DNA from: Nitratireductor basaltis
Lineage (GTDB): Bacteria > Pseudomonadota > Alphaproteobacteria > Rhizobiales > Rhizobiaceae
Direction of reading: 5' to 3'
DNA length: 64,000 bases
NCBI RefSeq assembly: GCF_000733725.1
Contig: NZ_JMQM01000001.1
Span: forward strand, 310,001-374,000
Part shown: piece after piece, positions 34,325-42,853 of the stretch
How positions within the stretch are numbered: position 1 is the stretch's first letter
Layout: each line of letters begins with the position of its first letter
Made by a program: the position numbers and the translations under genes
Notes under the pieces: model-generated
What the model saw: only the letters and a program-made list of their open reading frames with translations
Database searches by the model: none
What the model was told of the DNA's origin: nothing

Positions 34325-35501
34325 GTATGTTCTCGAGGCATCCACGATCTATCCGGGAGGGGGGGAGGCTCCACTTTCAAATTGCACGGTGCATGTGCGC
34401 GATGGCTTGATTGCTGGTATCGGAGCGTCCGCTGGTTCCCAGAACCTGCCGCGGATCAGGTGTTCCGTCCTTGCCCCCGGCTTCATCGATATCCAGATCA
34501 ACGGAGCAGGCGATGGCCAGTTCAACGATGCGCCGGATACCGCAACGCTGAAACGCATGGTTCAAGGGGCAGCCAAGGGTGGAACTGCCCATCTGCTCGC
34601 GACCTATATCACAGCACCCGGCTTCGGATACCGACAAGCCATGGAAGCGGTGGAGCGCGCGAGGGAGGGGAGGCTGCCCGGACTTCTGGGACTGCATCTG
34701 GAAGGTCCTTTCATAAGCCCCAGGCGCCCGGGCATCCACCCTGCCAAGGCCATTCGCCCATTGGGTGATCGAGATTTCGACATACTGCTGGGGTCAGGTG
34801 ATCATCCGCGGCTCATCACCCTTGCGCCGGAAGAATGCGCGCCGGGTGCCATCGAGCGTCTGGCAAGTGCGGGTTGGCGTGTTTTCCTTGGCCACAGCCT
34901 TGCGTCATACGAATTGATCCAATCGCGCATAGCCGAGGGCCTTTCAGGCGCAACGCACCTCTTCAATGCGATGCCCCCTCTAGCCGGACGGGAGCCGGGG
35001 CCGGTCGGTGCCGTTCTTGACGGCAGTTTACCGTTTGCGGGGCTGATTGCCGACGGCATCCATGTGCACCCGGCCAATCTTGCACTCGCATATTCCTGCG
35101 CGGGACCGGACCGTCTCTGTCTTGTCAGTGATGCCATGCTGACATTGGGCGGAACCGCGACCGAGTTCAGCATTGGCGACAAGCGTGTCCATCTGCGCGA
35201 TGGCAGGCTCGTGGATGATCAGGGCACGCTCGGCGGAGCGAATCTGGCGATGGATGAGGCGGTGCGCAACATGATCCGGCTGACAAGCGCGCGACCGCAG
35301 GATGCGCTGGCCATGGCGTCCACCACTCCTGCAAAAGCATTGGGGCTTGAGAATGAGCTCGGATATATCCGTCCGGGTCATCGGGCCAGTTTCACCATCT
35401 GCGATACCGACTTGAAGGCCAGTGCTACCATCAGTGACGGCGTGCTTCTGCACCGGGAATTCGACAGCCGCAGGGATGAGCAGTGGGCAATACTCGACTG
35501 A
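34308..35501 (+). CDS. nagA: N-acetylglucosamine-6-phosphate deacetylase, TTG start
   Basis: A 397-residue metal-dependent amidohydrolase that removes the acetyl group from GlcNAc 6-phosphate. The metal and substrate segments are clear: HLEGPFISPRRPGIHPA with the Glu ligand, FLGHSLA and ATHLFNAMPPL with His ligands, and LVSDAML with the catalytic Asp. The best start is a TTG at 34308 with AGGAGG six bases upstream; this overlaps nagB by 17 bases. An ATG at 34272 would sit deeper in nagB without a ribosome site. No PTS component is nearby, so GlcNAc 6-phosphate must come from elsewhere. Confidence 0.88.
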   Translation: MPATAEYVLEASTIYPGGGEAPLSNCTVHVRDGLIAGIGASAGSQNLPRIRCSVLAPGFIDIQINGAGDGQFNDAPDTATLKRMVQGAAKGGTAHLLATYITAPGFGYRQAMEAVERAREGRLPGLLGLHLEGPFISPRRPGIHPAKAIRPLGDRDFDILLGSGDHPRLITLAPEECAPGAIERLASAGWRVFLGHSLASYELIQSRIAEGLSGATHLFNAMPPLAGREPGPVGAVLDGSLPFAGLIADGIHVHPANLALAYSCAGPDRLCLVSDAMLTLGGTATEFSIGDKRVHLRDGRLVDDQGTLGGANLAMDEAVRNMIRLTSARPQDALAMASTTPAKALGLENELGYIRPGHRASFTICDTDLKASATISDGVLLHREFDSRRDEQWAILD

Positions 35502-35624
35502 AGAATTTCAGGAAGCGCCAGACGGCCTGCGAAAGCATTTTTGCTTGCAATCGCTTCGGTCCCGGGATGGGTTGATGCACCGATTCGCAATTGCCGAAGA
35601 ATTTGAATGCGAGGGAGCCAAACC

Positions 35625-35858
35625 GTGAGTGAGCCGACTGTAACTGAAGCGATCGACAATATTTATGCGTCCCTCCATGCGGACAACGAGGATATCGACG
35701 AACATATTGCCGAGCTGAAAGCAGCAATGGCTCGTGAAGGTGTGAAGGAAGCCGTTTTCGATCCGTCCAGACTGGCCCAGAACAACCGCGCTGGACGCAA
35801 GACCATGCAGGCCTATTTTCGCCAGCGCGGTGTAAAGGTGAAGTTTTCGGCCGATTAG
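35625..35858 (+). CDS. Small hypothetical protein
   Basis: A 77-residue soluble protein I do not recognise. It is acidic in the first half and basic at the end (RAGRKTMQAYFRQRGVKVKF). It has no signal peptide or membrane segment and is mostly helical by eye. The GTG at 35625 has GGGAG 7 bases upstream, a good reason to accept it over longer frames. Its stop overlaps the convergent amidase stop by 4 bases. Confidence 0.6.
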   Translation: MSEPTVTEAIDNIYASLHADNEDIDEHIAELKAAMAREGVKEAVFDPSRLAQNNRAGRKTMQAYFRQRGVKVKFSAD

Positions 35859-37243
35859 GACGTCACAAGCGATCTGGATCGAGGATCTCTTGTCGATCTC
35901 AGATCCCTGCGTTCCGCGGTCCGTCCGAGTTGCAGCAGCAGGTTTTCGCAATGGTGCGGTCCCATGAACTGTACGCCGAAGGGCAGACCGGATGAATGCA
36001 CGCCTGCCGGAACGGTCAAGGCAGGCATTCCGGTCAGGTTTGCGACAGCGTTCAGCCGGACATAGGCCTCGACCACAGATTCACTGGTTCCGTCCGGCCA
36101 ATCAAAAGTCTCCTGGTCTCGCCGAGCGGCAACCTGCGGGACCGTCGGCACGATCAGCGCGTCAACCTGATAGAAGATGTTGGACCATACTGTGCGCAAT
36201 CTTGCTTGTGCCTGTTTCGCTGCCAGATAATCCTGCGCGGGCAAGAGGCTTCCGGTCTCCAGAAGAACGCGGACGTCATCACCATATAGCCCCGGCATCG
36301 AACGTATGTTTTCGCGGTGCACGAATGCAGCTTCCGGCAGCATGACGCCCCATTGAGCCGGCATGATCGTTTCAGTTGCCGGGATGGTGATTTCCACCAG
36401 TTCGGCACCGGCATCGGCGAGCGAAGCCTGCAGGTTTTGCATGACGGTTTCGATTTCGGGATCCAGCCGGTCGTAGAAGTAGTTCCCTGGCACGCCGAGT
36501 TTCACACCCCTGAGATCATCCTTTTTCACCTGTCTTGCCACTGCCGTATCCGCCTTCCCGGCGGATGCGAGAAGCTGGAACATCAGGTCCGCATCCAAGA
36601 CTGTCCGTGTGATCGGGCCAACGTGATCGAGCGAAGCTGCCAGGGGATAGATGCCGTCAAGCGAGATGCGGTCCTGCGTGGGTTTCAATCCCACGACACC
36701 ACACAGTGCTGCGGGCACTCGAATTGAACCTCCCGTGTCCGTCCCGAGAGCGGCAATCGCACCACCATAGGCCACCGCCGCAGCCGAACCTCCACTCGAG
36801 CCGCCGGGGGTGTGGTCGGGATTCCACGGATTTGCCGTCTGCGGGGTGGTCAGACCGAACGCGAGTTCATGAGTGTGGGTTTTACCGATGATGATGGCAC
36901 CGGCCTCGCGCAACCGTGTGGTCACATGCGCATCATGACGGGCAATATGGCCCTCCTGCACGCGTGAGCTTGCACTTGTGGGGTACCCGGCGATGTCGAT
37001 CAGGTCTTTCAGGGCGACGGGTATACCGTGCAGGGGTGAGATCGGTTTTCCGGTCATCAGTTCCTGCTCGGCACGCATGGCTTCCTTCCGGGCCTCGTCG
37101 AACCGAAGCAAGGCAAATGCCCCGACATCATCATCGATTTCGAGGATACGGTCGATGACCCCATTCACAAGTTCGACCGGCGACAGCTCTTTGTGAGCTA
37201 TCAGCTCTGCGGCTTCGGCTATGGAGAGTTCAAAGGTTTTCAT
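35855..37243 (-). CDS. Amidase (amidase signature family, AtzE/GatA-like)
   Basis: A 462-residue amidase signature enzyme with the Ser-Ser-Lys triad: Lys in VALKDLIDIAG near residue 73, the glycine/serine motif GGSSGGSAAAVAYG near residue 147, and nucleophilic Ser in GTDTGGSIRVPAALCG. The N-terminus overlaps the AtzG-like gene by 14 bases, as in AtzE/AtzG pairs where the small protein is needed for a stable enzyme. Substrates may include biuret-like compounds or other amides. It is the last gene of an operon led by an MFS transporter. Confidence 0.87.
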   Translation of the reverse strand: MKTFELSIAEAAELIAHKELSPVELVNGVIDRILEIDDDVGAFALLRFDEARKEAMRAEQELMTGKPISPLHGIPVALKDLIDIAGYPTSASSRVQEGHIARHDAHVTTRLREAGAIIIGKTHTHELAFGLTTPQTANPWNPDHTPGGSSGGSAAAVAYGGAIAALGTDTGGSIRVPAALCGVVGLKPTQDRISLDGIYPLAASLDHVGPITRTVLDADLMFQLLASAGKADTAVARQVKKDDLRGVKLGVPGNYFYDRLDPEIETVMQNLQASLADAGAELVEITIPATETIMPAQWGVMLPEAAFVHRENIRSMPGLYGDDVRVLLETGSLLPAQDYLAAKQAQARLRTVWSNIFYQVDALIVPTVPQVAARRDQETFDWPDGTSESVVEAYVRLNAVANLTGMPALTVPAGVHSSGLPFGVQFMGPHHCENLLLQLGRTAERRDLRSTRDPRSRSLVTS

Positions 37244-37418
37244 CGCTGGAGCTTTCCGTATGCGAGCTGGTTTTCGATGCGGGGTCCTCAAGCTTCTGTA
37301 TGAAGTTGCGGATGTGGGTCAGCGTGGCCGCAACCAGTTCCAGTCGATCTTCGGCAAGAGGCAGATGCTGCTGGCGGGCAAGTTCGGCTATTACTTCCGG
37401 GCTATAGGGGGGGATCAT
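37230..37418 (-). CDS. AtzG-like small amidase partner (DUF4089/GatC-like)
   Basis: A 62-residue protein that resembles the short AtzG/DUF4089 family, a GatC-like subunit that wraps around an AtzE-type amidase. It has LPLAEDRLELVAATLTHIRNF as the central amphipathic helices. It overlaps the MFS gene by 4 bases and the amidase gene by 14 bases. The size, context and helix pattern support the call; no catalytic residues are expected. Confidence 0.72.
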   Translation of the reverse strand: MIPPYSPEVIAELARQQHLPLAEDRLELVAATLTHIRNFIQKLEDPASKTSSHTESSSDENL

Positions 37419-38626
37419 GCTGATTGCTCCACCGGTACGAACCGGCTCTTGAAGAGGTTGAGGGCGAGGGAAAGGGCGGCAAGTGCGATGATGGCCGCAC
37501 CGAATATCGTTGCGGTTTCAAACAGTCCTGCGCGCTGCGCCATGAAGCCTGCGATCAGAGCCGGCAAGGCATTGGCGATATAGCTTTCAGTGTAGAACGC
37601 CGCGAGCAGGCCTGCGCGTTGTTCGGGGTTGGCGAGGGCCGCAAGGCTTCGCATGGCGCCAAGAAATCCCGCGCCGAAACCGAAGCCGGAGACGACTGTC
37701 CCTGTCATCAAGGTCACCATGCTGTCCATGTGAAGGCTCGCCAGTATGATGGCGGGACCAAGGATCATTGCGAGGCTGCCTGCCAGAAGTGCCGTTCTTG
37801 CTTCCTGCCCGCGCAGCGCCACAATCGCGAGAGCGCCCGCCAAAGTCAGTCCGGCCACTACAGCACCGCCAAGCGTTTGCACATGGTCATCGGCGATCTC
37901 GACGATCAGAGAGGGCATCAGGGACAGGAAGAAGCCGCCCAATGCCCAGACCGCGATATTGATCGGGGACACGATCAGAAATGTGCGCCGAGCGTGCGAA
38001 GGGACGTCCATGCGCAGGCGGGGTTTCCAGGGCCCGGCTGAAAGGGAAGGGGAGGTTTCCGTGCTTCGGACAGTACGCAGGGTCTGTACGGTGAAAAGGA
38101 GCACCAAAAGCACGAAGCCGAGATGGAGAGGAGCCGGAGCCATCTGCGCGAGCAGGCCGGATCCAAGCGCTCCAACGCCCATCCCGATCATCGGCGCTAT
38201 GCTGTTGATCGTGGCGCCCTTCTTCTGGTCGAGGTCGAGAAGTGCTGCGGCAAGCGCGGTGGTCGCCAGGCCTGTTGCAAAACCCTGAACGATGCGCGCG
38301 ACAATCAGCCAGTTGCTGTCGCGCGCCAGCAGGAAAATTCCCATGGCCGAAAGCTGAATGCTCAGTGCCAGCAGGATGACCGCGCGTCGGCCGAAACGGT
38401 TCGACATCGTGCCAAAGAACAGAAGGCCGACGAGCAGTGCCAGTGCGTAAACCGCGAACACCAGAGTAATGGTAAAGGCCGAGAAGCCCCATTGCGCCTG
38501 ATAAAGTGGATACAGCGGAGCTGGCACACTGGAGGCGGCAAGGAAGGCTATCAGGGTCAGCGCGTGTAGGCCCAGTCCCGGTTTCTGCCGGGAATGAGCA
38601 TGTGTTTGTCCGGTAGTGGAGGTCAT
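37415..38626 (-). CDS. MFS transporter
   Basis: A 403-residue major facilitator protein with twelve predicted helices. The loop FGTMSNRFGRRAVILL between helices 2 and 3 is the classical MFS signature. The direction of transport is not readable from sequence. A divergent TetR regulator with a palindrome between the two suggests it is an inducible efflux pump or substrate porter. The amidase pair is expressed from the same transcript. Confidence 0.87.
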   Translation of the reverse strand: MTSTTGQTHAHSRQKPGLGLHALTLIAFLAASSVPAPLYPLYQAQWGFSAFTITLVFAVYALALLVGLLFFGTMSNRFGRRAVILLALSIQLSAMGIFLLARDSNWLIVARIVQGFATGLATTALAAALLDLDQKKGATINSIAPMIGMGVGALGSGLLAQMAPAPLHLGFVLLVLLFTVQTLRTVRSTETSPSLSAGPWKPRLRMDVPSHARRTFLIVSPINIAVWALGGFFLSLMPSLIVEIADDHVQTLGGAVVAGLTLAGALAIVALRGQEARTALLAGSLAMILGPAIILASLHMDSMVTLMTGTVVSGFGFGAGFLGAMRSLAALANPEQRAGLLAAFYTESYIANALPALIAGFMAQRAGLFETATIFGAAIIALAALSLALNLFKSRFVPVEQSA

Positions 38627-38678
38627 TGGAGATTCCCATGTAAAAGCTAATTTTTTGCGTTATAGTGAAGACGAAGAC

Positions 38679-38701
38679 TTAATGCAAATATTTTGCTTTA
38701 A
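38679..38701. promoter_or_regulatory. TetR-type operator between MFS and tetR genes
   Basis: A 23-base near-perfect palindrome has core GCAAATATTTTGC at 38684-38696 and TTAA at both ends. It lies in the 100-base AT-rich gap between divergent genes. It is the obvious binding site for the TetR protein encoded at 38727. Confidence 0.65.
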
Positions 38702-38726
38702 GCGAGTCAGGTTTTTTTGACGGGAC

Positions 38727-39311
38727 ATGCAAGTGATTGAAAAGACTAAAAATAACGAGGTAGCCGGTAGCGTTGCCGCGCGACCTGGTGGGCGATCGGC
38801 CCGCATTCAGGCAGCGATCTTCAAGGCAGTGGAGGAGTTGAGGCAGGCGCCAGACGGTCCTGACATGACGGTGCCTGCTATTGCGGCGCGAGCAGGCGTT
38901 ACACCTTCCACCATCTATCGACGCTGGGGTTCACTGAACGAGCTTCTGGCGCAGGTCGCAGCCAAGAACCTGCGCCCGGATGCGCCGCCGGAGGCTACCG
39001 GTGACTGGCGTAAAGACCTGGAGATCTGGTTGCACCAGTTCGTCGAGGAGATGTCCTCAGAGCCCGGCCGTGCGATGCTGCGCGAAGTTCTCGGTGGTGA
39101 GCGCGAGGAGAATGCGGGCCAGTGCTCCGCATATACACGCCAGCAACTCGATGCGATCCTTGATCGTGCAGGTGATGGTTCTCAGGCGCCAACCACGGAC
39201 AAGCTGCTGGATGGTGTCATCGCACCGGTCATGTATCGCATCCTTTTCACCAGTGCTGCACCCGATCATGACTATGCGTGCGCATTGCTGCAGCGAACAC
39301 TGGAAGCTTGA
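38727..39311 (+). CDS. TetR/AcrR family transcriptional regulator
   Basis: A 194-residue regulator. The N-terminal helix-turn-helix, with VPAIAARAGVTPSTIYRRWG near residues 49-68, is typical of TetR. The C-terminal ligand domain is unrelated to any I can name. It is divergent from the MFS gene with a palindrome in the gap. It probably represses the MFS/amidase operon and itself until an effector binds. Confidence 0.87.
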   Translation: MQVIEKTKNNEVAGSVAARPGGRSARIQAAIFKAVEELRQAPDGPDMTVPAIAARAGVTPSTIYRRWGSLNELLAQVAAKNLRPDAPPEATGDWRKDLEIWLHQFVEEMSSEPGRAMLREVLGGEREENAGQCSAYTRQQLDAILDRAGDGSQAPTTDKLLDGVIAPVMYRILFTSAAPDHDYACALLQRTLEA

Positions 39312-39317
39312 GGCAGT

Positions 39318-40955
39318 TCAGCTTGCGGGACCGAACGTCTCATGATGAACCTGCTCCGTGGAGATGCCGCGCTCTTCCAATCCTTTTGTCAGGGATGAAA
39401 CAAAGCCGACCGGACCGCAGATCATGAATTGAGCTTCTGGTCCTGCACCCAGGGAGATCAGGTCTTCTGCCGACACGTGCCCTTTTATCGCAGTGGCAGG
39501 AAGAGGGAGATCCTGCGGGCGCGGTGCGGAAATGCATGTGCGCAGCGTAAGGTTAGTGGCCCGTGATGCCAGTTCGGCTATCTCGTCGCGGAAGGGATGC
39601 AGCGTACCGTCTCGCACGCCTTGTACGAAGAAGATGGGTCGTGAAGTTCCTGTCCGGATCAGATCATGAAGCATTGCCATCATCGGCGTCACGCCAACAC
39701 CGGCACTGACCAGCACAAGTGGCGTCTCGCCGGGTGGTGCAAGGAAATCACCTGAAGGCGAGCCAGCCTGCACCGTGTCACCGATCGCCAGATGATCGTG
39801 CATGTGGACTGATGCAAGTCCCGTCGGCTCGCGTTTGACGCTGATGCGATAATGCCGTTGCGAGGTTGAACCCGACAATGAATAGCTGCGGCGTACAGGT
39901 GTCGCATGGCCGGGAATTTCAAGTTCAAGCGGCAAATGCTGGCCGGGCAGGAATGAGGGGAGTGGAGTGTCATCCACGGAGGCCAGATAGAAGGACGTGA
40001 TTTCGCCGGTCTCGGCGACCTTTGCCTCGATGCGCAACTGGCGCATGTGCGACTTGTTGGCGTGCCAGCGTAGCGAGATGGCGCCCGGCCGCTCGACGAC
40101 CTGCTCGATCGTGACGACCACTTCGCGACGTGCCTGCGGGTCGCGACTCCCATTTCCATCCCATAGAACTTCCGCGCGTCCCGTCACATGCAATAGTCCG
40201 CCGCTCTCGAAGTCGACGAAGAGCATTCCGATGCGTGGATCGCGAAGCAGATTTCCGATCGTATTGAAAAAATTGTTCCCCGCATAATCGGGGAAGCGCA
40301 GTTTGCCATCACCAGTGATCTCGACAAAGCCGGGCGCACCTCCTCGGTGCGATGCGTCAAAACCCGACGTGCCCTGGCCATCCGTTCCCACCAGTCCGGA
40401 ACCGACGAAAAAAGTGTCTGATTTGGAGATCCATTCTTTCTGAGGCGCAGTCAGATGCCTGGACCTCCTGGCGCGAATTGCCGGACCAATGGTGGGTTCC
40501 ACACGGAACAATTCGCGCTCGCGAATGTATTGCGGGCAGTTGCCGAAGCTTTGCGCCACTTCGAGCATGAAACCACCCCCATCCTGCCGCAATCGACCGT
40601 TGACGCGATTGCGCCGGCGGGTTGCCAGTTCTATGCCCAGCACGCCCAGCTCGGCACCCGTGGTGAAGCCCGGTCCGAGGGGATCATCCGGGCCAGGACC
40701 TTTCGGCAGGAACAGGCAGCGCGGATCCGCAGAGGCTGCATCTCCCTCTTCCATCTCGATGAGAGAAACCCAGCGGCGACCGGCCTCATCGGCTCCGGCA
40801 ATGATGAGAAACGGCAAAGCGGCGAAGAACGCGCGATGCTGTTCAGGCATGAAGTCCCGGATGAACCGGCTTGCCTGCGCAGCGTTCTGCGCCACTCCGG
40901 CACGCTTTTGTGCCGTGAGTTCGCCGGCATGGAATGGACTGTGCAACTGTAACAT
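39318..40955 (-). CDS. Fusion of PPOX-like flavin domain and ferredoxin reductase-type domain
   Basis: A 545-residue protein in two parts. Residues about 40-290 resemble the pyridoxamine 5'-phosphate oxidase-like split beta-barrel (FMN or similar binding). Residues about 305-410 form an FAD-binding reductase domain with RRSYSLSG at 355, and 411-540 the NAD-binding domain with SAGVGVTPMMAM and MICGPVGFVSSL. No [2Fe-2S] domain follows, unlike many three-part homologues. It probably passes electrons from NAD(P)H through FAD to a bound flavin. The start at 40955 has GAGGTG upstream. It follows the GST gene by 18 bases. Confidence 0.8.
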   Translation of the reverse strand: MLQLHSPFHAGELTAQKRAGVAQNAAQASRFIRDFMPEQHRAFFAALPFLIIAGADEAGRRWVSLIEMEEGDAASADPRCLFLPKGPGPDDPLGPGFTTGAELGVLGIELATRRRNRVNGRLRQDGGGFMLEVAQSFGNCPQYIRERELFRVEPTIGPAIRARRSRHLTAPQKEWISKSDTFFVGSGLVGTDGQGTSGFDASHRGGAPGFVEITGDGKLRFPDYAGNNFFNTIGNLLRDPRIGMLFVDFESGGLLHVTGRAEVLWDGNGSRDPQARREVVVTIEQVVERPGAISLRWHANKSHMRQLRIEAKVAETGEITSFYLASVDDTPLPSFLPGQHLPLELEIPGHATPVRRSYSLSGSTSQRHYRISVKREPTGLASVHMHDHLAIGDTVQAGSPSGDFLAPPGETPLVLVSAGVGVTPMMAMLHDLIRTGTSRPIFFVQGVRDGTLHPFRDEIAELASRATNLTLRTCISAPRPQDLPLPATAIKGHVSAEDLISLGAGPEAQFMICGPVGFVSSLTKGLEERGISTEQVHHETFGPAS

Positions 40956-40973
40956 TCAGGCACCTCGCCGGCG

Positions 40974-41615
40974 TCAGGCGAGGGCAGGCGAGCGCGCCAT
41001 CGCGACAAATCCAGGCAACGCCTCGATATTCTGCAGCCAGGAGCGGATGGAAGGGTAGGGCTCCAGAGAGACACCGCCTTCCGGTGCATGGGCGATATAG
41101 CTGTAGGCCGCAATATCCGCCAGCGTGGCCCGTTCCAGTGCAAGCCATTCACGTCCCTCCAGACGCGCTTCCATTACTGCGAACAGCGCATGTGCTTTCT
41201 CAACTGCGCCTTGGTGGTCGAGCGGAACGCCGAAAAGCGTGGCCAGGCGAGCCGAGCAGGGGCCTTGAAAGATTTCACCGGCAGCCACAGACAGCCACCG
41301 TTGTACTTCCGCGCGTTCCAATGGATCACGTCCGGCCCAGTTGTTCAGATCGCCATAGCGGTCAGCCAGGTAGACAAGGATAGCATTGGAATCGCTGAGC
41401 GATATCCCGTTATCCTCGATCGCGGGTACCTGACCGAACGGACTGATCTTCACGTAATCCGGTGCCTTGTGGGCGCCATTTGCCATGTCCAGGTCGACGG
41501 TCTGATAGGGGACGTTTAACAGTGCCAGCATCAGCTCCACGCGATGGCAGTGCCCCGATTTCGGGTTCCGATAGAGCTTCACGGCGTCACCATGGTGTGC
41601 GTCTCGTCTCGACAT
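40974..41615 (-). CDS. Glutathione S-transferase
   Basis: A 213-residue glutathione S-transferase. The N-terminal thioredoxin-like domain has YRNPKSGHCHRVELMLALL and the cis-Pro region GQVPAIEDNG, with LSDSNAILVYLADRYG binding glutathione. A helical C-terminal domain follows. The start is the ATG at 41615 with AGGTAGG upstream. It is co-transcribed with the flavin reductase fusion and divergent from a LysR gene. This suggests an inducible detoxification or reductive ring or bond-cleaving function; the substrate is unknown. Confidence 0.87.
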   Translation of the reverse strand: MSRRDAHHGDAVKLYRNPKSGHCHRVELMLALLNVPYQTVDLDMANGAHKAPDYVKISPFGQVPAIEDNGISLSDSNAILVYLADRYGDLNNWAGRDPLERAEVQRWLSVAAGEIFQGPCSARLATLFGVPLDHQGAVEKAHALFAVMEARLEGREWLALERATLADIAAYSYIAHAPEGGVSLEPYPSIRSWLQNIEALPGFVAMARSPALA

Positions 41616-41744
41616 GATCCTACCTTTCACATTCTCGAATTCGGCATTTGCCGGATGAATGTGAAAAGTAGTAGCTGCCGATTTTGGAATTAATCCCATA
41701 TATGTGAACTTCATCATTGCAGAAAATGAAACAATGAGACCCGT

Positions 41745-42650
41745 ATGGATCGGCTGCAGGCACTGAAGGTATTTGTCATGGTGGCGCAGGCGGAGAGTTT
41801 CACCGCGGGCGCAAGGACGCTTGGCCTCAGCGGATCTTCCGCCACGCGCGCTATCAATGAACTTGAGGAAAGTCTGAAGGCCCGCCTGTTCACGCGTACG
41901 ACACGCCGTGTGCGGCTGACGGAGGTTGGCAGAGACTTTCTTGAGGAAGTGCGCGATGTGCTGGCTCAGCTGCAGGCTGCCGAGAGCGCTGTGACGGGTG
42001 CTGCGGAAAAGCCGGCGGGGCAGCTTCGTATCACCTGCCCGCAGGAGCTGGGGCGCATCTACATTGCGCCACTCGTTGCCGAGTTTCTCGAAGCCTTCCC
42101 GGAGGTCAGCGCCCAGTTGCTGCTGGTGGACCGAAATGTCAATCTGGTCGAGGAAGGATATGATGCAGCGGTGCGGATAGGAGATTTGCCCTCCTCGGGT
42201 CTCACGGCGTTGCGTGTCGGGGCTGTGCGCCGCGTTCTGTGCGGCTCACCGGAATATTTTTCGCGCTTTGGACAGCCCCTGCAACCAGCGGACCTCGGCA
42301 GGAGCCATCGTCTGATCCTGACAGGCGCCACGCGGCGTGAATGGCGGTTCGGCCATGACCAGCGCATGGTGGTGCGGGTGGAGCCCCGGCTCGTCGTCAA
42401 CAGCGTGGCCGCTTCCATCGAGATCGCGCGAAAAGGGTGGGGGATTTGCCGCGCATTGTCCTATCAGGTTGCCGATGACGTCGAGGCGGGCCGTCTTGTA
42501 TTGGCGCTTGAAGACCATGAGCCTTCCCCGGCTCCGGTTCAGATCGTTTATCCGCAAGGTCGCAAAAGTCCGGCGAAGCTGCGCGCCTTTATCGACTTCG
42601 CCAGCGAGCGACTGCGCAAGATCCCGGCGTTGAGGCTTGACGGGCGATGA
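41745..42650 (+). CDS. LysR family transcriptional regulator
   Basis: A 301-residue LysR regulator with helix-turn-helix FTAGARTLGLSGSSATRAIN near residues 20-39. The C-terminal half has the PA-domain-like pattern starting LRITCPQELGRIYIAPLVAEF. It is divergent from the GST and flavin reductase operon across 129 bases and probably activates it. A T-N11-A element may be present, but none stands out. Confidence 0.87.
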   Translation: MDRLQALKVFVMVAQAESFTAGARTLGLSGSSATRAINELEESLKARLFTRTTRRVRLTEVGRDFLEEVRDVLAQLQAAESAVTGAAEKPAGQLRITCPQELGRIYIAPLVAEFLEAFPEVSAQLLLVDRNVNLVEEGYDAAVRIGDLPSSGLTALRVGAVRRVLCGSPEYFSRFGQPLQPADLGRSHRLILTGATRREWRFGHDQRMVVRVEPRLVVNSVAASIEIARKGWGICRALSYQVADDVEAGRLVLALEDHEPSPAPVQIVYPQGRKSPAKLRAFIDFASERLRKIPALRLDGR

Positions 42651-42772
42651 TCGAGCGTCGCATGCAGCAGCATTCGAGGCGTAGGCCTTGCTGGTGCGGA
42701 GGGTGATATCGGGCGAGTGCACCCCAAAAGCAAGTGCGAAAATGAACTGGTGATTGGCAGTCACTTCTGCCT

Positions 42773-42803
42773 GTCAACTGGTTATACCACTTGAGAAGTC
42801 AAC
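42773..42803 (+). promoter_or_regulatory. GntR operator upstream of the apiose-locus regulator
   Basis: GTCAACTGGTTATACCA at 42773-42789 contains the odd palindrome TGGTTATACCA, a classical FCD-GntR pattern. A second GTCAAC follows at 42798-42803. The GTCAACTGGT half recurs before other genes of the D-apiose locus, which points to autoregulation and common control. Confidence 0.6.
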
Positions 42804-42853
42804 TCCCGACGCGGTACACTGCAAATCATTTACCGCAGGAAAGCTCCGCATCC

